DNA of 64,000 nucleotides, from positions 642,528,023 through 642,592,022 of the forward strand of contig OX422208.1 in assembly GCA_949130495.1 (NCBI GenBank). The letters run 5' to 3'. Numbering within the stretch: the first letter of the stretch is position 1; each line of letters starts with the position of its first letter. The position numbers and the translations under genes are program-made. Source of the DNA: Sambucus nigra (taxonomy: Eukaryota > Streptophyta > Magnoliopsida > Dipsacales > Adoxaceae). This document shows, piece by piece, positions 10,879 to 23,164 of the stretch. The notes beneath the pieces were generated by a model. The model was given only the letters and a program-made list of their open reading frames with translations, did no database searches and was not told the origin of the DNA.

Positions 10879-12143
10879 ATAAGTGTGGCCATCCCCGATC
10901 CTCGTCGTGCGGGAGGGCGCTTGGAGGAAAGGATCCTGCAGGTCTTGCGCGTCCCTCTCGGGAGCGCTTCGACCGGCGTCGTTTGAGATGTGGTGTAAAA
11001 ATGTAGAGAGATTCAAAGTCGCCAGCCTATTTTACTCAAAATAGACAAAAGAAAAAGGGGAAGCCACCCCGAAGGATGGCAACCAAAGACATACTAGTGT
11101 GTGCGAAACCAAGATGATTCGAGAAGGGTTCGGAGGCTTTGTTATGAAATGGGAAGGTGTTAGGCACCCATTACGCCCTTTTGGTCTCTCATGAATATTT
11201 GCTATTTTCGTATTGTTTCCCCCGTGATATGTGTGCATGTGTATATATAGAATGGAGGTAGTAATCCTCGACTTGTATCATGGAAAATATAAAGCGAGTC
11301 ATCCGTAGGAAGATATAAGAATAATATTAGAAAAATAAGATTTACGCGATTACCCCTACGTTGATCGTTATGATGGAACGATAACGCATATGGAGTAATG
11401 CGTCACTAAAGGCAAGTATATAAAATATAAAGAAAATGGAGTTAGAGAAGATAGAAAATGAGAGAAAAAGTGAGAAAAAGGACTCGAGTCTCGAGTTTTA
11501 CCCCGAGATGCCTACGTAGCCTATAAAGGCATCAAAGTCCACGTAGTTCGCATAGAAAATGAGGGGTGGGGTTTATCCCATAAATCCAAATGGGGAATCT
11601 CTTATTTTTAAGTGTGTGTGTGTGTAGAAAAAGTGTTTTGTTTGAGAGAAAAGTGTGGAAAAAGTGTGAGAATCCTTACTTGGAATTTATGAGAAAACCT
11701 TCTTTTCCTAGTTTTTTGGGTTTTATTTATATGAAAATAGGAGATGTGCAATAATAATAGATAAAAAGTATATTAGGATGTGTGAGATTAGATAATAAAA
11801 GTGCTAAATAAGAAAACAAGTTATTGGGAATTTTAAGAGAATTTAAGAGAGAGTTTGAGAAAGTTGGACCTTCTTGAAGATCTTGAGCTTGATCTGGAAT
11901 GTTGGAGAGCATCCCTTGCACTTGGATGATGATGGAGAGTGGCTAATTCACCAAGTTTGATGAAGAGGATAATGAAAAGTGGAAGTAAAAAAGGGATTTG
12001 GAAGTTGAAATCACGCTGCCTTCGAGAGAGGTTTCTGGGATTCGTTCAGAGAGATTTTTTATCAGATTTGGGATCTCCTTGAAAATGAGGTAAAGGCCTC
12101 CTTTTATAGGCCCAGGTGAGTTCCGATCGGCATAGACCTATTC

Positions 12144-12171
12144 CTGCCTATCGGCAGGTGCCGATAGGCAG
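12144..12171. repeat. Perfect inverted repeat in the solo LTR
   Basis: 13-bp arms (CTGCCTATCGGCA and its complement) separated by GG. Related halves occur just upstream (CCGATCGGCATAG). Confidence 0.9.
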
Positions 12172-12219
12172 GGTCTGGAACCTGCCATCTGGTAGTGCGC
12201 TTCAGGCTTTTTTGGAAAA

Positions 12220-12900
12220 TTGGCCGCCGAGGGCAAACCGTTAGTCAGAATTGTGCACGAGGCATACCATTGGAAAGGTAATTCAGAGATCTTCGAAAGT
12301 ACTTTGGACCACTCTCGGGTTCGGGAATTGACTTTGGTTCAAATATGGCTCGGAAGTATTTGTCGGTCCATTGGACGGGGAATCACTCGGACGCAAACGG
12401 ATCGTTCGTCCGCATGGTAAGTTCGAATCGCGCAAAGGGGCAGACCGTTGGAAAGTTCAGGAAATGTACGTCGACATTCTAAAGAGTTTGACCCAATTTG
12501 GGGAGTTGACTTTGGTCAACCGGGCCCAGAAAACATTCGGTGACCTCTCGGAGTCGAACGGATCGTTCGTCCGCATGAAAAGTCGAAATCGCGCACGGGA
12601 CGGACCTTTGGAAAGGGTATTAAGTGACCTTCGAAGATTCATTCAGCCTTGGTCGAGCTGAAGAGTTGACTTAGGTTAAATAGAGATCGGGAGTGCCCGG
12701 TGGCCTCTAGGTCAAGTTTCGGACGCAAACGGATCGTTCGTCCGCATGGTAAGTCGGAATCGTGCACGGGGTGGACCATTGTAAAGGGTATTCAGTACCC
12801 TTCGAATATTCATTCAATTTCAATCGAGATGAAGAGTTTGACTTTTGGGTCAAACTGAGCCGAGGAGTGCCCGATGGCCTCCAGATTAGTACTCGGGACA
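12220..12900. repeat. Degenerate ~165-bp tandem repeats in the solo LTR
   Basis: The landmark GGATCGTTCGTCCGCATG lies at 12399, 12560 and 12731, and a diverged form lies near 12231, giving spacings of 168, 161 and 171 bp. Each unit also carries 'cgcgcaYggg...gaccRttggaaag' and 'gagttgacttNggtY'. Open frames across this block come from the repeats and are not genes. Confidence 0.8.
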
Positions 12901-13042
12901 TGACCTGGGTTTACGGTGATGAAGGGAGGTACTAGATACCTAAGGAGAGTTAGGAGTAACAGAATGGGGTGTCTACAATAAGCATCTGTGTTTTACCAGC
13001 CTTAACTCTCGTGTCTCCTTCATGTGCAGTAACTAGTGTATC

Positions 13043-13375
13043 CTAAGCTTCCTTAGAAGTGGAACAAGATGAGATCCTTTTGAACTCATGTTCATTTATA
13101 GACATAAAAATATCATTCTTGCCTTTGTTATTGTTTCGAGAAACTTGCTTCTCTTCTTGAGTTAATTCATTTAATACTTTCTTAATCCTCTCATTGCTTC
13201 CTTCAGTGGCTAGTTTTGTAGGATAAGTATATCCATTTTCAACAATGTCCCAGACATCATCTCCCAAGGTTACTTGTACGAAATCAACCATCCTTACTTT
13301 CCAGTAAGAAAAGTTATTTCCATCAAATAGAGGAGGTCTGGTCAAGTTACCAAATATTTCATTTTTCTCGTCCAT
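13043..13375 (-). pseudogene. gag: Gag N-terminus, lower copy
   Basis: The frame starts with ATG about 60 nt inside the PBS and reads MDEKNEIFGNLTRPPLFDG..., then YWKVRMVDF and GDDVWDIVENGY, the standard N-terminal domain of SIRE/Copia gag. It runs past the stop that truncates the upper copy (KQVSRNNNKG is kept here) and ends just before the solo-LTR-interrupted region. Identical start in the upper copy at 28636. Confidence 0.85.
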
Positions 13376-13433
13376 TGTTTGATTTTAAGAAAACAATTTC
13401 ATAAACACAAGATCTTTAAAAGAAATTTTCCAA

Positions 13434-13445
13434 GCTCTAATACCA
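13434..13445 (-). promoter_or_regulatory. Primer-binding site next to the middle LTR
   Basis: Minus strand TGGTATTAGAGC, one change from the initiator-Met tRNA complement TGGTATCAGAGC, 2 nt from the LTR end. It makes the middle LTR serve as a 5' LTR too. Confidence 0.85.
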
Positions 13446-13447
13446 AT

Positions 13448-15433
13448 TGAAAAACTATCCCTTAAGTAATTTAATTCAAGAATAAACTATCTAAGTAACT
13501 CCGAACTATTTTTTGGGGAAACTCTTTTCTTTAAATCAAACTGATTAACCACAAGATGTGTTTAATAAAAAATGTACAAGATATGTTCAAGATTATGTAA
13601 CTAGTTTTGAAACACAAAACTAAAACAGTTTATATAAGCACACCAACAGAATGAGATGAGGAGATTTAGGAAGATTAAGTACACACAGATTTTAATGTGG
13701 TAAAACCTCACTCAACTGAGGAAACATCCACGGTGACTTCTAAGTCACAAACCAAAAAATCCATTAAAAACAAAATATACAAGTTACAAGCTATTTAACA
13801 TACATGCAAACAAAACAGATGTATACAAGCTTAGAATATGTACCCAATAGTTTGATTCTAAATTCTCTGTAGTTATGATGTTGATGTTGCTTTATCAGCT
13901 TGCTAACTTCTCAACACTTTATTTCAGCTCAACGTCGACTCTTGAAGATTCAAGATCTTATAACCAACACTTCTTGTGTTGTAGTGTGACGTGTGTTTGT
14001 GAAAGTGATCTAACACATGTATGCACGCACGTACACTTATTTATACAAACAAGTCCTATCAAATTATAAAAAGATCTAAATGAATAAGTTTTTCAGTTTC
14101 TCCCTTCTTTAAAAACAAAGAACTTTCTTGATCTTTAAACTAACCCAGAATCCAAGGTTACCTTGCTCGAAAGATGGTTCAAGGTCTTAATCAATTTCAG
14201 AGGGTTTTGAAAATATTTTTGAAATTGAAAACCACCGATTGCGATTACAACTAGATCAGAAGTCTTATTTCATAAGAAACATAAAGGAAATTTATTGATT
14301 CTAGAGTTGTGAAAAGCATTTACAGAAAAGTAATCAATAAATCTGATTTCTCAAGATGATAAACGTAAAAAAATGCAGATCTAAGTGTAATACAACATAA
14401 TAAAGCAAGATCTACAATTTCTATAAAGAAGAAACAAAGATCAAACTGAAATGCTTAAGTCGATTACAAGATCTGAAACTCAGAGGATTCAAACCATGAA
14501 CAACCTTCAAACCACTACCAAAAATAACTCTCAAACACTCAGGTTTTGTTTTAGTGTAAACTGATTTTGGAAAAATGATTTTAGGGTTTGAAACTAGGTT
14601 AGGGTTTGTTTGGACGAGTTATGGTTTCTTTCCCTCTCTGGTTTCTCTCTCTTTTTTCTTCTCTCTCTCTCTCTCCTCTTTTCTCTCAGTTTAGATGAAA
14701 TGGTAAAAGTCTTCAAATGCTGAGGCTAAGCCTCCTTTTATACTAGGCATGGAAGGATCGATAACGACTGATCAAATCCAAAGGCTGAGATTTGGTCTTG
14801 AGGGTTTGATGATGATCCAATGGCTTAATATAAGCGGTGATTTAAACGTCCTCAGATTGGTCTAAAGGGGGTTTACAGGGATTGGGATAAAATACATGCA
14901 TACCATCGATTAACCAAATCCAAGGATTGAGAATTCGCACAGGTTCTGAGTGTACAAAAAAACACAAATCTGGCCGATGTAATAATGACAGGTGTAAGGC
15001 TATGATTCACACAAACGTGCTTGTTTTTAAAATAAATACATAGACACCCTGAAGTCTCAAGCATTTTCGGATTCTACCCAACCAAACTTTCAGGTATGAA
15101 ATGATAAAACCAGTAATAACAAAATGACCCCAAAAGTTTTATAACCCAACTTTTATATTCTAAAAAATCATTTAAAAATTGCCAAAAATTATCAAAAGCA
15201 AATTTGAAAGGGAATTAACACACACAAGAAAATAATGCAATATATAAAATGTATGCAATCCTAGTGTGTGTGATTGAGATTTTACCTTCAAATGAAACAA
15301 GTGAGGAATCATGAGAAGTATATGAGGCTCTATAGTATCTAGGGTATGGGACACAAATTTTGTCACAATTTCCAAACTAGATGAGCACTTATACAATGTA
15401 GACTCAAATAAATCAAAAGTATAAGGTGCTTCA
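13448..15433 (-). repeat. Middle LTR of the SIRE-like composite (1,986 bp)
   Basis: Minus strand TGAAGCACC...TAGTTTTTCA. It is homologous over its whole length to 28709-30714 with scattered differences. It has a PPT on one side (15434-15446) and a PBS plus gag on the other, so it is shared by two internal regions. It contains a CT-rich tract near 14640-14690. Confidence 0.9.
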
Positions 15434-15446
15434 ATATCCCCCTTGG
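15434..15446 (-). promoter_or_regulatory. Polypurine tract before the middle LTR
   Basis: Minus strand CCAAGGGGGATAT directly against the LTR TG. This primes plus-strand synthesis and marks the LTR as a 3' LTR of the complete unit. Confidence 0.75.
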
Positions 15447-15460
15447 AAATATGAAACAAA

Positions 15461-18400
15461 TGTAATTCCCCGAAATTTTAATGATTTTAAAATGGGTTAT
15501 ATTTTAAATTAATGGATTAATTGGATTTTATTATAAATTAATTCATTTGGGTTTTATCCGAATTGTGGATAGTAAAATGTATGATTCTGAATATTACTTA
15601 AAGATATTTAGGTAATATATGAATGTGATGTTATTGATATGGCTGTGTGATATTAATTCAGTAATTTGAATTTTTAGTCGGGCGCGGTATGGGACGTGTC
15701 GGGAATAATTTGTTAAATTAAAAAGGGAAATTATTTTCTATCAACCTTATAGTCATTTCGACTGCGTCATTGCATCCGAAAGGGTTGAAATAGTCAGAAA
15801 AGTCTATTTGGATGTTAGTTTTGCGTCTCGGGTCATTTGGAAATGAAAAGACAACCCAAAAGGGCATTTTGGTCATTTTTATAAGGGGGATGAATAGTGA
15901 TTTCGGATTTTGTCTTATTATAAATATCTGGAGATTAGATGTACGTGGGTTCATTCATCTCTTCTACATAAACTTGAGAGATCATCTTCTTGAGAGAGTG
16001 AAAGGTTGCTTGGAAGAAGAGAAGTTTGCTTGGAAAGGAGGAGAACTAAAGACTAAAGGTCATCCCCACTAACCACCACCGAAAGTTGTCCAGAGAAAGG
16101 GGAGAACCACCTGTGATATACAACCCCAAAGGATCAGACCTTCATTAGAGGCAAGTGTTTGATAATTTCAATCTAAGTTTGTATATTGTCCATGTTAGGA
16201 TAGTTATAAAGATGAGATTTTACATGTTTGGAAGATGAAAAAATAGAGTTATTAATGGATTTTTGGAATCTGAAAATATATTGGAATCAAACTCATGTTG
16301 TAGGCAGTTAGTAATCCACGAAATTTTCATCATTCTGTTGAAGAAATTCTGAAAATCATTATTATGTTCTTGAAGATATCATGTATATAATTTTCTGGAA
16401 AAAGAGGATAAACATATGCTTTTAATTCAAACTCTTGATGATTCTAGGATGTTTATAGCATTAGAAATAATTAACATAGGTTGTTATATCATGTAGTAAG
16501 GTTTATTAGGAATTTGGGTAGTTAATATGAAGTTTTGAATGATCAAAAGTGCTGAAACCCGTAGTAGAAGAAATGCAGAAAACTGGGTTGTTACCTGGGC
16601 AATCGATCGATCGACCCCTGCCTTCGATCGATCGACCTCCCCAGAATCCTTGAAGTTGTTTCTTTTTAATGCTAGTTCGTATTCCAAACCTTTTCTAAAT
16701 CTATGGTGATTATTAATTGGACATAATAGGACTTAGGAAGTTTCAGTAAGCCCTAGTTAAGAATCGAATTAATTTGATTGGGATTTAATTGATTAGAATT
16801 ATGTTAATTAAATTGGAAGAAATTTTGGTTGCAAGATTCATGTGTTGGATTCTAATTTGTATGCATGAGGATTAAGGATAGGTCCGGTAGGGGAGATTTA
16901 ATATAACACCTAGGTAGCCTTAGGGTTATAATTTGAGCATTGAGGACTGAGTTTAAGCTCATTATTGATTGCGCAAGGACTGAGTGTAGTACAAGTGCTT
17001 AGTGGTATGGCTCCTGGATAGAAATGGGAGTTCATACCACATTTGGTTGAAAGAGGGGATGAGGTTATCCCAGTTGCGTATTTGAAGTTGACAGACCTCC
17101 ACGACCGACAAAGTTAAGTAGTAGTGTATTGGAGGGGTTCCTTGTCGAGATTTCGCTTTGCGAGACGCTCCGCGCACGAACGTTAACGACGTCGGGATTG
17201 GAGAGATGTATAGGATGCGAGGATGTTGATTTTGTTGGTAAGCCATATAGTGTGAATGAAACACTATAGGCTATGATCCATGTGATGATGGTATTAATTC
17301 CTAGTTGATAGAAGATGTGTTTACGAGAGATTAGAAACCGTCGGTTATAATCCTAATTAAAGGGGCGTTCAATCCGTGGTACTTTGGGAGATAAGATGAT
17401 ATGGACCAGTAGGATATTAGTGATTTCTTACTGAATAAATATATTAAGTAAAAACATATTTAAACCTTGGGTAATTAGTGAGACTCTGGGATAATAAAAT
17501 TAAAGAAGTAAAGTCATAATATTTTAATACGTAGGATTTGAGAGATATAATGCTACGTATGGGAATTATTGTAGTGTAGTGAGGGTACCTTGTTGAGATT
17601 ATATTATAGGTAGATGATAATGCATATTAGATTGATTAATGATTTATGAGTATGACATACCTAGTTTACTTGCTATCAGTGGGAGGTTTGCACGTGAGGG
17701 CAGTCATATCTTGATGAATCCATGGGATTTTTAATTTGTCGCTCAAGAACATAGGTCCATAAAAGACTTATCGGGGAGTTGATAAGCCCGATGACTATGG
17801 GAACGTAGGTATATGTGTGTCCCGTGGGTATCAGAACTATGTTCGCCTCTAATTTATATGGTGTTGTTAGTGGTTTGAGGAATCCCTACCGAACCTTTAG
17901 TCCCCTATTCGGTGACCAGCGATATTGGGACGTGATAGCAGAGTAATGCATGCACCGCAGCTGTAACTCGGGGTGCCGTATTATATATGTATATATATAA
18001 TGAATTGTATGAATGTGTATATAGTGGTTAAATTATCTACTGTGTGATAATTGTAGATAATGGTGAAATGAGAAAAGAATTGAATTATGATAATGAATAT
18101 TAATTTTTATAGATTTGAAAAGCTTAATTCATATTAATGAGATATGTATATGAACGATTATATTACGTATGGTATGGGACATACGGGGTTATGATATGGG
18201 ATGGAAATCATATTATGGAAATTAGTGAAGAGGAGACATTAACTAGGAGGTTAATAGGAAACGTTAAGTGTGCACTCTAGTTGAGAGGTGAGAATTGCAA
18301 GTGAGTGTCTGGATGCTAACATGTACTTAAAAAATGCTTTATTGCACTTGTTAAGTACTTGTTGTTTTCAAAATCATTTTCACATCGGGCTCTGACCCGT

Positions 18401-18925
18401 TTTCTTGCATATTTTCTTTTCTATTGTACCTTCTATATCAGGTGTCCAGCAGCAGGGACGCCAACCTTAGCGGATTATAATGAGCTATGGAGTATTGCTT
18501 AGATGCCTATCTTCATTTGATTCACAATATTCTTTTGGTTAGGGCATGTCGCCCAAAGGAACTCAATTATCTATTTTCTATATGAGTCAAATACTCTTGT
18601 ACTCGTGTCATTTTAATACATTTAATATTATTGGGATTACTGTGTTGGATAATTATGTGGGAATGTTTATTCCAATTGCATTTAAATTCTTTTGTGTTAT
18701 CTGTTCGGTTATTAGTGTTGTAGAATAACATGTGTTGTGTTATTTGTAAACTAAAAATGAATTTTGTTGAATTAAAATTCGGAAAGTTTTTAACACCATC
18801 TTAATTGGGTATTGGGTGAGTTGTAAATGTTTTCGACAGTGATGCTAGGAATGAGCCAACTGTATATTCTATTTTAATTTGGTATGGGATTGGCCACCCG
18901 GTATTTAATCAGGCGGGGTGTTACA
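15461..18925 (+). repeat. Element 1 5' LTR
   Basis: A TATA-like TATAAATA lies at about 15919. A palindrome pair TCGATCGATCGA lies at 16602-16636. A motif TTTCGCTTTGCGAGACGC lies near 17150, and the terminus reads GGCCACCCGG...GCGGGGTGTTACA. Frames of 86 and 100 codons recur in both LTRs because the LTRs are copies; they show no protein motif. Confidence 0.9.
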
Positions 18926-19399
18926 GGTGGTATCACCCTATTGGATTTTGCTTGCGAGAGACCCCACGCATGAAACTAATAACCGTTGGGAGTCGAAATA
19001 AGTTAGGTCTTTAGGATATGAGTTTATAACCTTTGCGATAAATATTATAATGAAAGTTGTACGATAGGGTGTATGGGTGCCCTGGATGGTTGGATTGTAG
19101 TAGTTTTCAAAATTGTGAAATTATAAGTAGTTGTGACTTCAGGATTTATTTGTGAGGATCATTTTTCCCAAACTTTGTCATGAGGATGGTATAGGGAAGA
19201 TTGCGTAAAGTTTAAATTTGATTCAGTTGGAACTATATGGTGAGGCTTGGCGTATAACATCAATGGGGATTTTCGTTAAATGTATGGGAGGTACGACATA
19301 GATTATTTGTGATGTGAGATTTATACTCAGAGTTGACCTTACCAGTAAGATTTATTTTACCGAATTTCAGGACGACATTCTGTTATAGGGGGGGAAGTT
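18926..19399 (+). other. Element 1 interior: partial PBS, 3' untranslated remnant, PPT
   Basis: TGGTATCA at 18928 keeps 8 of 12 PBS bases. Then a block 'ttttgcttgcgagagaccccacgcatgaa' and a 'tatgggtgccctggatggtt' block match element 2's interior at about 37920 and 38127. The PPT AGGGGGGGAAG lies at 19387-19397. No coding sequence. Confidence 0.8.
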
Positions 19400-22300
19400 T
19401 GTAATACCCCGAAATTTTAATGATTTTAAAATGGGTTATATTATAAATTAATGGATTAATTGGATTTTATTATAAATTAATTCATTTGGGTTTTATCCGA
19501 ATTGTGGATATTAAAATGTATGATTCTGAATATTACTTAAAGATATTTAGGTAATATATGAATGTGATGTTATTGATATGGCGGTGTGATATTAATTCAG
19601 TAATTTGAATTTTTAGTCATACGCGGTATGGGACGTGTCGGGACTAATTTGTTAAATTAAAAAGGAAACTTATTTTCTATCAACCTTATAGTCATTTCGA
19701 CTACGTCGTTGCGTACGAAAGGGTTGAAATAGTCAGAAAAGTCTATTTGGATGTTGGTTTTGGGTCTCGAGTCATTTGGAAATAAAAAAACAACCCAAAA
19801 GGGCATTTTGGTCATTTTTATAAGGGGAATGAATAGTGATTTTGGATTTTGTCTTATTATAAATATCTGGAGATTAGTTGTACGTAGGTTCATTCATATC
19901 TTCTACACAAACTTGAGAGGTCATCTTCTTGAGAGAGTGAAAGGTTGCTTGGAAGAAGAGAAGTTTGCTTGGAAAGGAGGAGAACTAAAGACCAAAGGTC
20001 ACCACCCCTAACCACCATCGAAAGTTATCCGGAGAAATGGGAGAACCACTTGTGATATACAACTGCAAAGGATCAGACCTTCATTAGAGGCAAGTGTTTG
20101 ATGATTTCAATCTAATTTTGTATATTGTCCATGTTAGGATAGTTATAAAGATGAGATTTTACATGTTTAGAAGATGAAAAGATTGAGTTGTTAATGGATT
20201 TCTGGAATCTGAAAATATATAGGAATCAAACTCATGTTGTATGTAGTTAGTAATCCACGAAATATTCATCAATCTGTTGAAGAAATTCCGAAAATCATTG
20301 TTGTGTTCTTGAAGATATCATGTATATAATTTTCTGGAAAAAGAGGATAAACATATGCTTTTAATTCAAACTCTTGATGATTCTAGGATGTTTAGAGCAT
20401 TAGAAATCATTCACATAGGTTGCTATATCACGAAGTAAGGTTTACAAGGAATTTGGGTAGTTAATATGAAGGTTCGAATGATCAAAAGTGATGAAACTCG
20501 TAGTAGAAGAAATGCAGAAAACTGGGTTGTTACCTGGGCGATCGATCGATCGACCCCTGCCTTCGATCGATCGACCTCCCCAGAATCCTTGAAGTTGTTT
20601 ATTTTTAATGCTTGTTCATATTCCAAACCTTTTCTAAATCTTTGGTGATTATTAATTGGACATAATGGGACTTAGGAAGTTTCAGTAAGCCCTAGTTAAG
20701 AATCGAATTAATTTGATTGGGATTTAATTGATTAGAATTATGTTAATTAAATTGGAAGAAATTTTGGTCGCTAGATTCATATGTTGGATTCTAATTTGTA
20801 TGCATGAGGATTAAGGATAGGTCTAGTAGGGGAGATTTAATATAACACCTAGGTAGCCTTAGGGTTATAATTTGAGCATTAAGGACTGAGTTTAAGCTCA
20901 TTATTGATTGCGCAAGGACTGAGTGTAGTACAAGCGCTTAGTGGTATGGCTCGTGGATAGAAATGGGAGTTCATACCACATTTGGTTGAAAGAGGGGATG
21001 AGGTTATCCCGGTTGCGTATTTGAAGTTGACAGACCTCCACGACCGACAAAGTTAAGTAGTAGTGTATTGGAGGGGTTCCTTGTTTGGATTTCGCTTTGC
21101 GAGACGCTCCGCGCACGAACGCTAACGATGTCGGGATTGGAGAGATGTGTAGGATGCGAGGATGTTGATTTTGTTGGTAAGTCATATAGTGTGAATGAAA
21201 CACTATAGTCTATGAGCCATGTGATGATGGTATTAATTCCTAGTTGATAGAAGATGTGTTTACGAGAGATTAGAAACCGTCGGTTATAATCCTAATTAAA
21301 GGGGAGTTCAATCCGTGGTAATTTGGGAGATAAGTTGATATGGAACAATAGGATATTAGTGATTTCTTACTGAATAAATATATTAAGGAAAAACATATTT
21401 AAACCTTGGGTAATGAGTGAGACTCTGGGATAATAAAATTAAAGAAGTAAAGTCATAATATTTTAATACGTAGGATTTGACAGATATAATGCTACGTATG
21501 GGAATTATCGTAGGGTAGTGAGAGTACCTTGTTGAGATTATATTATAGGTAGATGATAATGCATATTTGATTGATTAATGATTTATGTGTATGACATACC
21601 GAGCTTACTTGCTATCTGTGGGAGATTTGCGCGTGAGGGCAGTCATATCCTGATGAATCCATGGGATTTTTTATTTGTCACTCAAGAAGATAGGTCTATG
21701 AAAGACTTCTCGGGGAGTTGATAAGTCTGCTGACTATGGGAACGTGGGTATGAGAACTATGTTCGCCTCCAATTTGTATGTTGTTGTTTGTGGTTCGAGG
21801 AATCCGTGCCGAATCTTTAGTCCCCTATTCGGCGACCAGCGATGTTGGGACGTGATAGCAGAGTAATGCATGCACCGCAGCTGTGGCTCGGGGTGCCGTA
21901 TTATATATGTATATATATAATGAATTGTATGAATGTGTATATAGTGGTTAAATTATCTATTGTGTGATAATTGTAGATAACAGTGAATTGAGAAAAGAAT
22001 TGAATTATGTTAATGAATATTAATTCTTATAGATTTGAAAAGCTTAATTTATATTAATGAGATATGTATATGAACGATTATATTACGTATGGTATGGGAC
22101 ATACGAGGTTATGATATGGGATGCAAATCGTATTATGGAAATTAGTGAAGAGGAGCCATTAACCAGGAGGTTAATAGGAAACGCTGAGTGTGCACTCTAG
22201 TTGAGAAGTGAGAATAGCAAGTGAGAGTCTGGATGCTAACATGTGCATAATAAATGCTTTATTGCACTTATTAAATACTTGTTGTTTTTAAAATCATTTT

Positions 22301-22852
22301 CACATCGGGCTCTGACCCGTTTCCTTGCATATTTTTTTTCTATTGTACCTTCTATATCAGGTGTCCAGCAGCAGGGACGCCAACCTTAGCGGGTTAGGAC
22401 AAGCTATGGAGATATGGAGTATTGCTTAGACGCCTATCTTCATTTGATTCACGTTATTCTTTTGGTTAGGGCATGTCTCCCAAAGGAACTCAATTATCTC
22501 TTTTCTATGTGAGTCAAATACTCTTGTACTTGTGTCATTTTAATACATTTAATATTGTTGGGATTAGTGTACTGGATAATTATGTGGGAATGTTTATTCC
22601 AGTTGCATTTAAATTATTTTGTGTTATCTGTTCGGTTATTAGTGTTGTAGAATAATATGTGTTGTGTTATTTGTAAACTAAAAATGAATTTTGTGAAATT
22701 AAAATTTGGAAAGTTTTAAACACCAGCTTAATTGGGTATTGGGTGAGTTGTAAATGTTTTCGACAGTGATGCTAAGAATGAGCCAACTGTATATTCTATT
22801 TTAATTTGGTATGGGATTGGCCACCCGGTATTTAATTAGGCGGGGTGTTACA
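19400..22852 (+). repeat. Element 1 3' LTR
   Basis: Same landmarks as the 5' LTR (palindromes at about 20540-20575; GCGAGACGC motif near 21090). It ends GGGGTGTTACA against ATAAA. Confidence 0.9.
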
Positions 22853-23164
22853 ATAAAATATCCTTTGAGCCATCTAGGACTCGTAGGTCTACGAAAAATA
22901 ATAAGAAAAACCTATTCTTATACAAAATCTATCTACCCATTTCCTAGAAAAATAAAATTACATAACTCAACTAATTACAAACCAATACCCTAATAACATT
23001 TGTTGAATACAACGGTACAGATTACTACACATAATACTAATATCAAGCAGTTTTGAAATATGTACAATAAAAAAATGAACTCATAAGACTCAAATATCTC
23101 CCCCCATTTTGTCTCAAATGGACAAAGGGAAAATATACTCAAGTCACACGAGTTTATTCAGCGC
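22853..23164 (-). other. 3' untranslated end of the SIRE-like element
   Basis: This lies between RNase H and the nested element 1. It contains a second purine run, minus strand AAAATGGGGGGAGATA (about 23099-23114), which looks like a PPT set back ~270 bp from the LTR. A 60-codon plus-strand frame ending near 22993 is chance. Confidence 0.6.

Larger units (their letters stand above)
10884..12977 (+). mobile_element. Solo LTR (2,094 bp) inserted in gag
   Basis: It starts TGTGGCC, ends GTCTACA, and is flanked by a perfect ATAAG duplication (10879-10883 and 12978-12982). The uninterrupted upper gag copy (near 28240) has a single ATAAG at the same place. There is no PBS, PPT or coding region. Inside are a 13-bp-arm inverted repeat (12144-12171), about four degenerate ~165-bp tandem units (12220-12900) and a GGTGTTAGGCACCC block (about 11157). 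The lineage is uncertain, possibly Ty3/Gypsy. Orientation is inferred from the end sequences. Confidence 0.9.
15461..22852 (+). mobile_element. Element 1: LARD-like element with 3.46-kb LTRs and 474-bp interior
   Basis: The LTRs are 15461-18925 (3,465 bp) and 19400-22852 (3,453 bp), TGTAAT...TGTTACA, nearly identical by eye over inspected stretches. Between them are a partial PBS (18928-18935), ~450 bp with no coding, and a PPT (19387-19397). The interior is homologous to the last part of element 2's interior, so gag and pol were deleted. Flanks are ACAAA and ATAAA, a 4/5 match to a 5-bp duplication. The LTR end GGGGTGTTACA and long LTRs suggest a non-autonomous relative of Tekay/Del chromoviruses. 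It sits between the RNase H and the PPT of the SIRE-like element. Confidence 0.9.

Noticed and set aside
12220..12661. Open frames in the solo LTR
   Set aside because: They follow the ~165-bp tandem units and are open on both strands; no protein motif.
15812..16072. 86-codon frame conserved at 19751-20011
   Set aside because: Both copies lie in the two LTRs of element 1, so conservation is due to LTR duplication. The frame overlaps the TATA-like box and has no motif.
16962..17264. 100-codon minus-strand frame conserved at 20901-21203
   Set aside because: Same reason: LTR duplicate without a protein signature.
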